From Scenedesmus sp. ARA3 (lineage: Eukaryota > Chlorophyta > Chlorophyceae > Sphaeropleales > Scenedesmaceae): a stretch of DNA of 64,000 nt. Within the stretch, counting starts at the first letter, position 1. Each line of letters starts with the position of its first letter. The notes beneath the pieces are model-generated. The model did no database searches and was not told the origin of the DNA. It saw only the letters and a program-made list of their open reading frames with translations. The stretch lies in assembly GCA_004335835.1 (NCBI GenBank), contig RWJK01001907.1, positions 39,317-103,316 on the forward strand, in the 5' to 3' direction. A program made the position numbers and the translations under genes. Of the stretch, positions 1 through 13,356 are shown piece by piece.

Positions 1-1346
1 CATCAGCCATGGCCAGGCTTGCTGCCATGCTGGCTGCGTTGATGGCTGCCAGCTGCCCTGGCACCTCCTTCAGCAGTGCCTTGAGGATGCGCGACAGCTT
101 GTTGTTGGGCTGCGTGACCACCACGCTGCGCGCCTCTGCAGCACAGGAAGAAATATATGCAATGTGCTTTGTTGAATATGGGGATGCGGGACAGCTTGTT
201 TGTTGGGCTGCGTGACCACCACGCTGCGCCTCTGCAGCACGAGAGAGGAAACAGATGCAAGGTGATTTGTTGTAAATGGAGATGCGGGACCGCTTGTTGT
301 TGGGCTGCGTGACCACCACACTGCGCGCCTCTGCAGCACAAGAAGAGACATATGCAACGTGATTTGCTGTAAAGGGGGATGCGGGGCAGTTTGTTTTTGG
401 GCTGCTGACCACAACGCTGCGCGCCTCTGCAGCACAAGAAGAGACATATGCAACGTGATTTGCTGTAAAGGGGGATGCGGGGCAGTTTGTTTTTGGGCCG
501 CTGACCACAACGCTGCGCGCCTCTGCAGCACAAGAAGAGACAGATGCAACGTGATTTGCTGTAAAGGGGGATGCGGGGCAGTTTGTTTTTGGGCTGCTGA
601 CCACAACGCTGCGCGCCTCTGCAGCACAAGAAGAGACAGATGCAATGTGGTTTGTTAAGAATGGGGATGCGGGACAGCTTGTTGTTGGGCTGCATGACCA
701 CCATGCTGCGCGCCTCTGCAGCACGAGGGGGAATATATGTGGTGCTAATGTGTTAGATTGCTGAGAGCTGACGCAGGGGCGCATGCTGGAGCTATGTGGA
801 GTGCGTGACCACCGCGCTGCACGCCTTTGCAGCACGAGAGGGGGTAGGGGAGGGGGTGAGAGGTGTGACGCATTGCAATACGGAGGAAGCATGCAGAGGG
901 TGAGTTGGAATTCACACTGTTGGAGCTGCCAGTGTGGATGTGGTGTTTTACGCTACTACTTGGCAGCATGGGTAGTGTACTGCTTGACCTGCCGTGCTGG
1001 GCGCACCGTGCACATCCAGAACACACAGCAGCATGCATAAAGCACAGCCGCTGCTGCCGCCGCTGCTGTGACAGCACTGCACATGTGGCCGACAAGGTCG
1101 CCCTCACCGTACAGTGCGTCACGCACGGTCTCCTCCACACGTGCCTCCAGCTCCTCATACATACAGCAGGCATATATGCATGCGCAAAGCACAGCCGCTG
1201 TTGCCGCCGCCGCTGTTGCTGTCAACTGCTCATTGGACTAGCAATGTTGAACTCACCGTACAGCGCGTCGCGCACAGTCTCCTCCACGCGTGCCTCCAGC
1301 TCCTCATACACCCGCGGCTCCAGCTCAGCGTAGCAGGGAGGCACCT

Positions 1347-1382
<36 letters not shown>

Positions 1383-4300
1383 CTGCGGGTCATCGTCGTT
1401 GCGCATGTTTTGCCGTTCCACGCATGTTTCAGACTGCCGTGCATATTTGACACATCGCCGCAGCACTGCTAGGCTTAGTATATCTTCCTGAAGGCATGAC
1501 AGTGCATGGCACCCTTGGTATTATGCAGAAGCATACCAACATGCCAGCTGCCAATACAGAGCCTCCTCCTCCTGGTGCTGCTGCCAGGTCCGCACCTGGA
1601 TGCAGGCCATCTCCCTGGCAGGCAGCACCGGCCCGAAGAAGGGCCGCCAGCAGCTGGCATCAGGCAGTGCCCAGCTGATGTCCCAGGGGTGGCCGCTGAG
1701 CTGGATGTTGGCCCACACGTTGTCACAGCTGTACAGCGTGCCCACCTGCAGGCGGCAGCAGCAGGAGCATATAATTCTTTGAGACCAAAAGCACATCGCG
1801 GCCCACAGGATGTTGAACACCATAATGATTGTTATGCAGCAGCAGCGGGTGATGGCGGAGGTCAGCCGTTGGTGGATATGTGCTCTATGCACTGCAAGGA
1901 CCAGCTGCACAACAGCACACAACATACACATCAGCAGTTTTGCAGTGCTTGCTCACCTCCCTGAGCTCACAGGCAGGGTCCCTGACAGGCACGCAGTGCC
2001 CACTCAGTGGGTTCCACAGCCGCAGCTTCGACACATCAAACGGCCGCTGCGCAGCAGACGCTGCTGCTGCCGCTGCTGTTGCTGGGTTGGCCGATGTGCC
2101 AGCCTGCTCCGCCCGTTGCTGCGCCTGCGCCGCTGCTGCTGCTTGCTGCAGACGCTCGCGCAGCCGCTGCTGCTGTGGCGGCTGCTGTTGACTGCTGGCA
2201 GTGCCTGCTGCTGCATCTGCTGCTGCTGTTGCTGCGCTGGGCTCTGCAGTACCAGGCACTGAGGGGGCAGCTGGCAAAGAAGAGGATGCAACAGCTGCTG
2301 GTGCAACCAGGGGCCGGCCTGTTGTCAGCACAAACGCCGCCTGCGCTCCTGTAGTAGATGTGCCCAGCACAACATAAGCCTGCAGCAACAGCAGCAGCAG
2401 CAGCAGCAGTGCTCACATTGTGCTGCCGAGCCAAAACATAAGCAGGTGATATTCGTTCTTCTCATGTAGAGGGCTGGCTACCTGCCGAGGGAGCACGCAC
2501 AGCCAGCCAGCAAATGCAAGTGCTCCTCATGGCTACCCCCAGCCACCACAATACCACAGCCCTGCCGGCGCTGCCTGTCCCAGCAACGCTCAAACCTACC
2601 TCCTGGCCCAGCTCCATGCAGTAGCCAGCCAGCTACCTCACCTCTGAGCTTCTTACCTATAGTGCCCAGACCCACAAGTTGCTCTTACTCTATCTTTCCC
2701 TCACTCACCCTCATTTGCACCCCTCCATCCTCAGCACCAACCCACCTCCTGGCCCATCTCCATGAAGTATCCAGCCAGCAGGTGTGCATGCTCCTCATGG
2801 TCACCCCCAGCCAGCTCCACGAAATCTGCATTGCTGGCCCACACGTTGCTGCGCCGCTTGCCGAACGACGCGTCGTCAACGAACGGCACGTGTGCCACCC
2901 AGCGCGCAGCAGCCAGCATCAGCTGCTCCAGCGAGGAGTCGTCCGGCTGCAGCTGCAGCAATGATGCACAGCGGCAGTGCAAGCATCATAAACCAGAGTC
3001 ATCAATGAAATCATACAGAGGTAGAGGCACAAGCTGCTCCAGCAAGGAGTCATCTGGCTGCAGCTGCAGCAGTGATGCACAGTGGCAGTGCGAGTGGTGC
3101 ACCAGTCGCCATGCAACTAAGCAGGGGCATGAATGAATGCTGGGCTGCATCAAGGCGTGTTCATCGGTACACAATGCCACACCACCCAGGTCAAGCTCAA
3201 CACCAGAAGCTGAAGCACAGCTGCACGCGATTCATAACCTCCACCACACACACCTGCGCTGCTCGTGCCGCCAGGGCAGGTGGCAGCGGCGCCGGCGCCA
3301 GGTAGCGCGGCAGCAGCGTGCTGACTCCTTCCGGGTCAACAGCCAGCGCCTTGATGGCGCGGCCCCTGCACTGCGGCAGCCCGCTGATGCCCGACACCCA
3401 CCTGGCGCAGCAGCAGCAGCAGCAGGATGGTAGATTAGCAAGTAGGTGCTGCTCAACAGTGGTGTTCTGCTATCACCACCTGGAACTGGATTAAAGAAGA
3501 GAATCCAACCAGCCATATACAGGTATCACTGCAGTGCAAATCATGGTGATGCGACGGCTACCAAAGCGCAGGGACGTTTCAAGTCAGCACTCACTTGCGC
3601 GCATGGCGAGCCACATCCTCCTGCTCCCCTGAGATGCGCTCCTCCTCAGGCTCTTGAGGCGGGGCCAGGCGCGGCTGCAGCGTCAGATACAGCGCCAGGC
3701 TGGGCGGCCGCCCGCTGCCCTGCACGTAGCCCAGCAGCACCGGCGGCACATCCAGCTGCGGGCCAAAACCACAACACAGCAGCAGCACAACAAGAATACA
3801 ATGAGTGTGGGGTGGTGATGTATTAGTTGGGTGTAAGCTGCCCTGCACGTAGCCCAGCAGCACCGGCGGCACGTCCAGCTGCAGGCAGGCAACACGACAC
3901 AGCAAGCAGCATGGAATTTGAAGTGCAAGTGCGGCAGATGACTGGGGTTGCTGGCTGCCCTGCACGTAGCCAAGCAGCACCGGCGGCACATCCAGCTGCA
4001 GGCACAGCACCACCAGTACCAACAGGAATGGAACCGGCACAGAATGGTCCCGATATGCCGGTGGTGCCACCGCGCTGCTTCAGAACAGCCCCTGCACAAT
4101 GCCCTACCGCCCAGCCGGCCTACCTTGAATGCCCCTGCCAGCACCTCCGCCTGGTACACTGCCGCCAGCGGCACGTGCAGGCAGCCCAGGAAGCGCCGCT
4201 CCCGCTCAGGCAGGCCAGCACCCTCTGTCAGCGACTCCAGGCCTGTGCGTGGGCAGCATGGTGCAGCGCAGGATGTGAGCAGGCTGCAAATTGTCAAGAG

Positions 4301-6040
4301 GCATGAGTGATTGTGAGCTGCAGGCAGGCCGGGGCGCCCTCACACAACACTCCAGGCCTGTGAAGCAGGACAGTGCAGGGCATGCGAGCATGCTGCAGCT
4401 TGTCACGAGTCCCAGATGATCGTGAGCTGCAGGCAGGCCAGCACCCTCTGTCAGCGACTCCAGGCCTGTGTGAGCAGGACAGCTCTGTGTAGGGCAGGAT
4501 GTCAGCACGCTGCAAGTTTGGTATGAGTCTTGTGGTTGTCAAGTGCACTCAATGTGAAGCAGGTGCGGCACAGCATACTGTAATGTTGACAGAGAGTTTG
4601 CAGTTCACAGGTAACCGTGCGGGCGAAGTGGGCGTCACATGGTTTGTCCAACTAGGATGATCGCTGTGTAGGTGTGGGCATATGTGTGCGCGTGGTGGTG
4701 TGACGCGCACCTCCAGGCTGCCCTGCTCGCGCTGCGCTGCGAGCCGCCTTTGCTGCTGCTGTTGGCGTGACCACCTCGTCAAACAGGTTGATGGTGATGA
4801 GCCCGTCTGACTCCTTGAGCGCTGTGGGTGACGCCTCCTGGCCCAGGCCAATCACAGGGAACAGCAGCTGCAACGAAGCCGAAACAACAGCGGGCAGGAC
4901 AGCGCCACAGCAGCATCAGAAGCTGAATATGCACTGCGGTCGGGTCCGAGTGAATGACGCTGATGCTGCAACACTGCAGTCACAACGGGTCTGTCACAAA
5001 GGTGAACGACTGGGTGCACACTATGCAGCAGCAGATAGCAGGATTGTTGCCAGATGCAGGGCCAGCACTGGCCCTCAGCCCCTGCTCACCTGCTCATTCC
5101 ACATGGGCATGTCACTGTCCACAGCAGCTGTGCGCTGCGTCCTGCCCCTGAACTTCACCTCCACAAAGCAGCTCAGGCTGCTGCTGCTGCCAGCCGCCTC
5201 CCCTGGCCCACCAAACTCATCCTCAAATTCTGCAGCTGCTGCCGCCTCTTCCCAACTCGGCAGAGCAGCGCCCTCGCGCGTGGTCCTGCCAGGGGAGCGG
5301 AAGCCCTGGGCGTCCCTGCTGGCGTAGTTGGGCCTGCTGCTGCCATTGGTGCTGCCCCCAAAGGGGCGGTCCCTGCTGGCAAAGCGGCTGTTCATGGAAA
5401 AACGCGCGCCTGCAGCAGGAGCAGCAGCAGCATCCAGAAATAGTGACGCCACAGCACACTTTGTGGGCTAGATATATGCACTCAAATGCCGATACGCATA
5501 GCAGTGCTGTCAATACAACCTGTGTCTATAGCATGTTAGCCATCTAAGCCTTCAAGGCGCCAGGAGCTGGCAGTATCTGCTTCATGCATCCGTCGTGTCA
5601 TGGCTTTGCAGCAAGACAGGCGCTGCAACAGAGCCGCGCCGGGGCCTCACCGCTGGCCCTGTTTGGGCTGCTCTGCCTCACGCCGCCGCCACCAGGCGCC
5701 AGCCGCCGTGGCAGGTTGCTGGCTCGCTGCAGCGTGATGACCAGCTGCGTGTCACGTGGCACGCAGGCCTACGCAGCCGACAAGCAGCAGGAACAGCGGA
5801 GTTGGCAGCGATCCAATCAGATTGGCGTGCTGCTCTGTTGCTTCCAAATCTAAGACTGCTGGCCCATCATTGCAGGCGAATAATAATGTTGAACCAGAGG
5901 ACCTGCTTGTTCCGCGCAATCCTCACCTGCAGCTTCTTGATTGCCCTGCGCTGCGGCCGCAGCGGCCGTGCCGGCGCCAGTGCAGCTGCCAGGCTGGACA
6001 GGTCCAGCTTGAACTCAGGCAGGGGGGCATCCTGAGCAAC

Positions 6041-6074
<34 letters not shown>

Positions 6075-9000
6075 GCAGAAAGAACAGGTGTCAGCATGTT
6101 GGTATGACGTGCTGAAAGTGCAGAAGGATTCAATCCTCTGGAGAGCAAAGAGGCAAGCATATGATTCACAGCTGCCGATGAAACAGCAGCCACAGCACAG
6201 GAATGTGTTAAAGGACGAGATCTGCTGTGTTGTGGCGGCACAGGCCGATGCTTGCTACATAAACCAAGGTCATGGCAGCATCCAGAGCTTGCTCACCTTC
6301 ACCACATCGTCTGTCTTGAAGTGCCGCCCCAAGCCACGCCCGCTGCCCAGCTGGTTGCATGCTGCGCGGATACGCAGCGCAAACGACCTGCAGGAAAAAC
6401 AGCACATAATGCTGTGTTCAACTAAAAAAGTGCATAACGTGCACCTGCATGGCATTGGGTACAGCCACAGTGCCTGCACCTGTGACAATGCATTGTGAAG
6501 TCAAAAACTCGAGCAGTACTGCAGCAGCGCATTGCAGTGTTGATCGAGGCACGCATGGCAACAGTAGATGTGCCTGGCTACCAGCCACCCCACCTGATGC
6601 CCGCCTCCCGCGCCTCAATCGCCTTGGCCAGTGCACCCTGCGCCCACTTCAGCGCGCGCTCCTGCCTGCCATTCAGCGCAGCAGCAACTGCCAGCGCCGA
6701 TGAGGCCCTGCCTGCCCCCCCAGCAGCCCCCAGGCCTAGGCTGGCTGCCTCCACCAGGGCCAGTGCTTCCCTGTAGGTGTCCTGCAGCTCCAATGTGTCC
6801 TTGGCGGAGAGTGGGGCGACAGTGCTGAGCTGGCGAGCACCTGCATGCAGTAGCAATGTGTGTGTAACCCACAGCGATGCCGAGGCTTGATGGTTACTAC
6901 GGGGCAAGGCCACAAGGCTCTTCTATAGGTGGGGTGAACAACTCCAAGGTGCCGTTTACAGAGGGCAGCCGTCATAGCAGCTGTCATGTCACAGCAGCAG
7001 TTACAACCCACCTGGCATGCTGCCGCCCCTGGCACCTGCCGGGCCCCTGTACGGCCCCGACTGCCAGCGCTGCTTGATGAACGACAGGCGCTGGTCTGCT
7101 GCACGGTCAACTGCAAGCGCGAGCTCTGAGGACAGGTCCAGCCTGCAGCAGCATGACACAGCAGTACCCAAAGTTGCGTATCAAACGCCTTGCACAAGGG
7201 CATACAATACCAGGTCATGCCTCCCGCCTGCAAGCCGGAGAAATTTGAAATAAACCAGCACTTCTGCAAGACTGTCATTCCGCATATACAATCTGGCAGG
7301 CGGCCTGCTCAGCAAGCAAGCAGGTGGTACCTGAACAGGTCTGGCACACCGCCAGGCCCAGCGCCGCTGCTTGCTGCTGCGCTGCGCGTGCGCAGCAGCT
7401 CCAGCAGTGCTGCATTGCGCGGGTCGTTGGGGTCGAGCAGCTGCTGCGCCAGCCACTTGGCGGCAGCGCTGCGGTGGCCCTGCATGCATGGACAACACAA
7501 CACGGTGCAACAAGGCATTTGTGTATGCACGCAGCCGACAAACATTTCTGCACGGCAACGAGCGCTGCTCCAAACTCAGCGCAGCAGAGAAAGTGAGACT
7601 GATTGCATTTTTGCGTTGTCCCCAATATTTGCCACCCAGTGCGGTGGGCAGGAAGTGCAACTTGCACGCAATCTGTGATCGTTGTACATGACATCAAACT
7701 GGCATGCTCTGACAAGCCTGCAGGCAGCTCGCTCACTTTGTTCCCGCCAATAGCTGCCCTCTGCAGCGCCTTGTCAGCCTTCCTGTGAGGCAGTGGCGGT
7801 GCCAGGCGCTGCCCCACCTCCACATCCTCCCCTATGTGGGCCAGCGGGTTGCCAAACACCTTGTCAGGCCCCTCTGCTGTGACACCTGCTGCTGCTGCTG
7901 CTGCTGATTTGCCCCTGGACCTGTCAGGGGACGCATGAGGGCTGCCAGCGAATCCTGCAGCACTGAGTGTAGTGCTGCGGCCTTTCAAAGGGCTGCCAGG
8001 TCCTGCACATGCTGCTGCTGCGGTGGCATCCACCACACCAGCCACGCTGACCTGCACCATGCCATCATTCTCAGCAATGCCTGGCGCGCCATGCAGCACC
8101 TGCCTTGCAAGCCGCGCTGCAAAAGCGCCGCTGCTGCCCTCAAAAGGCGTCACATGCGACTCAACGCCATGGTCTGCCACCCACCCACATCGAACAAACA
8201 AGCGTCCAGATGGGTATACTGCCGCAACGCTCTTGCCCCTGGGATCGGCCCCTGCACTGCTGCTGCTGCCCGCTGCATCTGCTGCATCAGCAGCACCTGT
8301 CTGGCTGGAAGCACCCTCCGCACCACCTGCCTGACTGCTGCTGTGGCCTGCTGCTGCCTTGACAAGCTGCTTCTGTTGCTGCTGTAGTATTTCTACATTC
8401 ACTGCAGGCACCACGCCTAGCGGCTGCAAAGCAGTTGCAGCCTGCAGCAGCTTTTGGTGCGGCACAGGCTCAGTTGAGGTCCAGCTGTGGGGTTTGGCTT
8501 GAGGGTCTACATGTGGCGTGCCTGCCAGGCCTGGCACCACCAGGTAGAATTGGCACAGCAGCGTGTCCCTGAATGTGCCCTGCTCCCATATCTGCAGCTG
8601 CATGCTGGCTGGCCACTTCAGCAGACGCAGGCTGCAGCATTGGCAGGCGGAGAGTCGTAGTGCAATACTTAGATGTGAGACGTCAGCGGTGTCTTGCCAG
8701 CCATGCTTTTGTTTGTTGTGCTCAGGATTCCCTGCACCATTTGATGCGATGAAATCGAGCTGATGCACGTGCCGATGCTGCAGGGTGACAGGGACAACGC
8801 GCTGCAGCCATGGCTGCACCTTACCTGAATACATCTCTGAAGTCAAGTGTATAATCCTCCTTCAGTGTGACCACCTCGCTCGTGCCCACCACCCTGTCGT
8901 TCACCAGCAGCCTCGCATAGTAGTTCAGCTTGACAGGCAGATTGGGGCCCTGCTGAGACACCGGCAGCAGCTGCCCAGTGCGCAGGCCCACCACACCGTC

Positions 9001-9461
9001 GGCTGCTGCAGCAGGCTGCTGCTGCTGCTGCTGGTCTGCAGAGGGTGCAGCAGGTGACCCTGGCTGCTTGCCACTTCCTAAGCCGGGCCAGCCAAGCCTG
9101 CTGCGTGGCCCTGGGCTGCTGCTGCTGCCAGCAGCAGCAGCGCCAGCTGTGCAGCTGATGCCAGCAGCGCCGCCCATGCTGCTGAGTCTGGCAGCAGCTC
9201 TGGGGCCTGCTGGAGCAGCTGGAAGCACCGTCAGGCATGGCTGCAGCCGCGGCGGCCGGTACACGCCAATCTGCACGACAGGTGATTCGGCAGCATGCAG
9301 CGTGTATACGCAACGTGGTGAGCCACCCCTGCAGTACTAGTTGGGCAACTGTAAGTATCCAGCAAATGTGTTGGTAGGGCAATATCAGTGGCTGCTGGTG
9401 TTTGAATGGAGTTGTGTACAAGGTTGACAGGCCAGCCGGTGCTATCGCCCATGGCAGCAGG

Positions 9462-9495
<34 letters not shown>

Positions 9496-12400
9496 CAGCC
9501 AAGCAGCCGCTCACCCGCCCTGCGGCCACCTCCTCCTCCGCCCAGGTCCACAGCTCCATCTCCTGCTGGTGGCTCAGCGGCTGCCGCCTGGGCGCAGGGC
9601 CCAGCAGCTGCAGCTGCTGCTGCAGTGACTGCATCTCGGGGTCGTCGGGGTCTGCCGACACGCGGTCCTGCAGACGGCAGTGCAGCACCATTAGGCAGGA
9701 GAGACAGCGTCAGCTGCTCAGGCAGTGTACGAGCACTGCTAGGTACGGCTTCTTCAGTCTGCTGGCAAACAAAGCAGCAACTAAGAGCCACAGCTGCAGG
9801 GCCACGGCGACGACAGAGTCAGCAAACCCTCCCCAGCATGCACCGTAATTATAGTCATGCTGCAAAACGTAGCTACACTCATCACTACAGCTAGCCCGGC
9901 AGTCCCAACTGGGACACAATCCCAGCTGGCACACCTGCAGCAGTGCCAGGCGTGCCATCAGCTCTGCCCTGAGCAGCGCATGGCTGCTGGCGGTGCTCTC
10001 CACCCGCCGCAGCCCAAAGCTGGTGAGCTCAGCATCAGACTGGCTGAGCGGCAGCGCTGCCGGGTATGCTGGCAGCCCTGCAATGCTTTCTGCTTCTGCC
10101 ACCAGCAGCGCAACATCCAGCTGCTGCCGAGTGAGGCCATCCTGCAAGATGAGACACAACAACAACACAGGGGCGGCAGTGAGGTATCGTATGCATGGTC
10201 AGCTGCTGGTGTTGCTGCTGTTGCCACAAACTGCCTGACGGCCTGCATGGAAGAAAATTATGCAACATGACATAGCATAAATGCTTTTGTGGGCTGCGCA
10301 TGAATAGCAGCAACAGTCATCACAGTCATCGCTGGCTCACCGATTGCAGTGGTGTGGGGTCCTCCTGTGGCAGCTGCAAGATGCTGAAGCCAACATGTGT
10401 GAGGCGCAGGCCCCCCTGCTGCTCCCTCACATCCACAAGCTGCTGCCACAGGCCAGCCATTGCCTCAAGTGCTGCCAGCAGGGCCGCGTCCTCCTCCTCA
10501 CGCAGCTGCCGCACTTCTGCAACTTCCCGCTCAGCAGCAGCCATGGCTAGCAGGGCAGCAGCTACCTGCACACAAACAACAAAAACCCTTGTCATGAACC
10601 ACTAAATGGTGGGGTGCAGAGTTGCTCATGCTGTTGGGGCTATGACTGCAAGCCTCATCCAGATCCTTCTGCGTTGCGAGGTAGATGCACTGCAGGCCCA
10701 CAGCACCAGAATCATGCAGGCGTGATATTGTGTGACCTGCACCTGCTCCTGGTCTTGTGGCTTCTCCTGCTCCTGCTCCTGTGCTGCAAAAAGGGTCTCC
10801 CTGGCATTCAGCAGCCCATCCTCCAGAGCTGCCAGCTTGTTGGCATAGCATGTGGCAAGGCCCAGCTGTGCCCTGCGGTGGTACTCTCTGAAAGAGCACA
10901 GCAGCCTGGCAGCCTGCAGGCACACATGAGCACAAATGGCAGCAGCGCTGGGCTACAGTTGTACACTGTTGTGGTGCAGTGTTGTTGGCGGGTACCGTCA
11001 TCTTGCATGCTGGGCACTGCACACGAAGACCTTCACCCTGCTCTCATCAACATCATCGTCGTCTCTGGTCTATCGCACTGACTTCCCTAATGTCTCTGTG
11101 TACATCTGATGCACAGCACGGGGTCCGAGGCAGCTGCGTGGATGCAGGTTGCAGCTGCAGCTGCAGCTCACCAGCTGGTGCTCCAGCGTCATGTAGGGGT
11201 GCACCTCAAACTCCAGCCGAGCCAGCTCCACATCCAGCCTGTAGCTCACGCCCCGGCTCTCCAGCAGCGTCAGCGGCGCCGTCACGGCAGGCAGCCACGC
11301 CGTCTGCGTGACGTCGTTGTTCTGGTCGTACGGCCGCCAAGTGCGCTGCTTGCCAGGCTGCAAGGCGAAGGCGGGAAGTTGGTGTTAGCGATGGCAGCAG
11401 CAAGCATGCTGTAGGCAGCTCACAGGCTCCAAGTTACGTTGCCTGGTGAGGAGCTGCTGTTGGGTTTATCATCCATCATCAACTGTGCGCTGCAAAAAGA
11501 TCTGGACCAGCTGTTTTTCTGCTGTCCTTCCGTACCTTTGCCGGGTGCGGCTCATACAGCATCAAGCCGTTCTCATCCAGCCACAGCCCGCCAGGCTGCA
11601 TGTCTGCAGGAATCTCGGCTGTAGCAGAGAGCATTGCAGCAGATAGGAGCCACACGGCAGAAGACCACAAATGACTTTGGCTTTCAAACATGGTGAGCAG
11701 AAAGTATCCATTACGGCAATTATGGCGTTTGTCCTACATGCTGGGCCTCACAACAGGAAAGGCCAGACACCTGGAACTGGGTGCTTGCAGGAACTGCCGC
11801 AACTCCCTGATGACTAGTTCTCACGCACCTGCTGGCTGCTCTGCTGCAGGAAACTGCTCCTGCAACTGCCTGACAAGCTGTTGTACATTCAACTGCCTTG
11901 CGTGCTGCAGCCGCTGCTCCATTTTAAACAGCGAGCTGCTGCTGGCGCGTGGGTGCGGTGCCACATACAGCCCAAGGGACTCCTGGGGCAGCCGCTGCAG
12001 CTGCTCTGCTTGCTGGCGCGCTGCTGATGGCAGCGGCAGGCCCAGAAAGCCAGTTGCAAACTGCTGCAGGACCTGCTGCTCGATGTGAGGAGGCACTTGC
12101 ACCAGCTGCAGTGCCATCAGCCGATGCAGACGGAAGGCAGCACAGGTGCGGAGTTACTCAAAGGACAATCTGCTAAAGGGCTGCTGGTGGCATGCTTGGT
12201 GCATGGCGCATCTTTAAGGAATGTGTGGCATGTGTATGCAAAGCACCGCCCGTGCACAAAACAACAGCTTGCAAATGGACAGAAGCCAAACCACATGCTG
12301 CTCAGCGCTCAACGGCTGACACGGCTGCTGCTCTCACTAGTGTCTCATGACTCTCCAGGGCGCCTGTCGTGGCACGCACCTCCTTGCAATGGTCAAACGA

Positions 12401-12778
12401 TACCAGATCCAGCAGCTGCATCTCATCCTGCTGCTGCAACATTTCTTCATCCAGAGCATCCAATCCTGCAAGCAGTAACATCAGGAGGTGCAGATGCAGT
12501 GATGGACTGGGCAGTGCAGCTCTTGTGCAGGTAAAGCAACATGTACGTCTCAACACTGTATGGGTTTCAGTGCATAATGCTTGTAAAGTGTGCTTACTTT
12601 GATGCTCCTGCTCTTCCTCATCCTGCCCAGCACTCTCTCGCTGCTGCTCATCCCGGCCAGCCTCATCTTCAGGCTGCTGCTGTGCGTTGGCAAGCAGAGC
12701 ATGCTTGGCTTCCAGGCGCTGCCTGAGGCTGATAAGGAGGCTTGGGGAGCCCCCAGGCAGCTGCTCGTGTTCTGACAT
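1..12778 (-). CDS. CC2D2A: CC2D2A homologue (ciliary transition-zone C2-domain protein), 3' end outside window
   Basis: CC2D2A is a structural protein of the MKS/B9 module of the ciliary transition zone. About 27 exons read leftward from ATG at 12778, roughly 1,900 residues so far (human about 1,620), with frame kept at each junction tested. Family landmarks in order: N-terminal part with YRLDVELARLEF (about 11.25 kb); the lead-in to a C2-like region, KLNYYARLLVNDRV, then LQIWEQGTFRD (8.9-8.6 kb); LDPNDPRNAALLELL (7.4 kb); RPLRPQRRAIKKLQ (5.95 kb); QLVITLQRASNLPRR and FVEVKFRGRTQRT...MPMWNEQ, the main C2 domain (5.7-5.1 kb); LITINLFDEVV (4.8 kb); RRFLGCLHVPLAAVY (4.2 kb); LDVPPVLLGYVQG (3.75 kb); GDHEEHAHLLAGYF (2.8 kb); YVVLGTSTTGAQAAFVLT (2.35 kb); CDNVWANIQ (1.72 kb). 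The last visible exon is 138 to <1. Low-complexity inserts enlarge the 8.6-7.7 kb and 2.37-1.96 kb exons. Several introns hold exon-edge arrays. Identification rests on recalled family motifs, without an alignment. Confidence 0.9.
95..850 (-). repeat. Exon-edge array: acceptor plus exon start, 8 copies
   Basis: The 3' splice acceptor and first 40 or so bases of the leftmost CC2D2A exon (true copy ending at 138) recur seven more times rightward, near 237, 335, 432, 528, 622, 718 and 825. Spacing is about 95-100 bp and each copy keeps the CTGCAG acceptor. In each copy the coding part fades after roughly the PNNKLSRI segment. Confidence 0.88.
1101..1310 (-). repeat. Exon-edge pair: exon end plus donor
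   Basis: The end of the CC2D2A exon at about 1349-1254 (EELEARVEETVRDALY followed by G|GTGAGT) is repeated at 1101-1165, again followed by a GTGAG donor. Only the exon end and donor are duplicated. Confidence 0.85.
2495..2800 (-). repeat. Exon-edge array: exon end plus donor, 3 copies
   Basis: The 3' end of the CC2D2A exon at about 2962-2751 (HEEHAHLLAGYFMEMGQE plus GTGGGT) has diverged copies near 2600-2650 and 2495-2560 in the following intron. The HEEH-HLLAG coding remnant and the CTGGGCCAGGAG/GTAGG exon-donor remnant are readable. Confidence 0.75.
2935..3080 (-). repeat. Exon-edge pair: acceptor plus exon start
   Basis: The start of the same CC2D2A exon (GCTGCAG acceptor then LQPDDSSLEQL) is repeated upstream at about 3040-3070 as LQPDDSLLEQL, again preceded by CTGCAG. 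Confidence 0.8.
3700..4005 (-). repeat. Exon-edge array: acceptor plus exon start, 3 copies
   Basis: The start of the CC2D2A exon at about 3760 (acceptor GCAG then LDVPPVLLGYVQG) is repeated nearly perfectly with starts near 3881 and 4003. The coding strand shows LDVPPVLLGYVQGS in all three. Confidence 0.9.
4205..4475 (-). repeat. Exon-edge array: acceptor plus exon start, 3 copies
   Basis: The acceptor (CACAG) and start of the CC2D2A exon at about 4245 (GLESLTEGAGLP) are repeated near 4362 (diverged) and 4472 (nearly exact). Confidence 0.85.
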
Positions 12779-13356
12779 TGCTAGCCACTGCTAAGCAGTG
12801 CTTCAGTCCATGATATTCACATCAGCAGTCTCAGGTGCAGGGCACCAGCAGCAGCTTGGGAAAGGGTTGTGTTTTTCACCTAGGAGGCAGCCGGCGAACT
12901 CTGTGCAAGTCAGTATGGTTTGATCTTGATGTTATCGTGCAAACTAACGTTGTCGCAGACCTTGTGGGTGACAACTATCGTGGCTTGTTGATTGCTGACC
13001 GCAGTGGACTGTTGCTTGCAGGCACTGGCGACAGCAACTGAAGCGAAGCTCGTAAACGAATATGAATAAAACTACATCAAAACCATTGAAGTGATTTGTG
13101 CCGACAAAGGTAACGTTGAGAAACCATAAACATTGGGTGTGCCAGAGAGGGTGCTCACCTGAGGACTGCTCAGCAGTGCTGGAAACATTGATGTGCCAAC
13201 TATGATAGGCAACCACGTACTGCTGACTGTTACGCAAATACATTTTTAAACAACTGTAGGCAGTAGTTCGCAACACTGAAGGTTACACCAGCTGTTCCCG
13301 ACGCCTGGTTGCTGACGCACACATAGAGGGATCCCATCGCACCTACATCCGCGACA
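12779..13356. other. Intergenic: divergent promoter region
   Basis: This 0.58 kb lies between the divergent starts of the CC2D2A homologue and the small membrane-protein gene, so it presumably holds both promoters. It is visibly less CAG-rich than the genes. I see no clear TATA box or other motif I can name. Confidence 0.5.

Noticed and set aside
95..850. Regularly spaced repeats resembling a CRISPR array
   Set aside because: The repeated unit is exon sequence of the adjoining gene plus its acceptor, and the spacers are also similar to each other. The genome is eukaryotic.
7275..8846. A separate 523-residue minus-strand gene
   Set aside because: It merges two CC2D2A exons and the intron between. 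Both ends fit the CC2D2A exon chain in phase.
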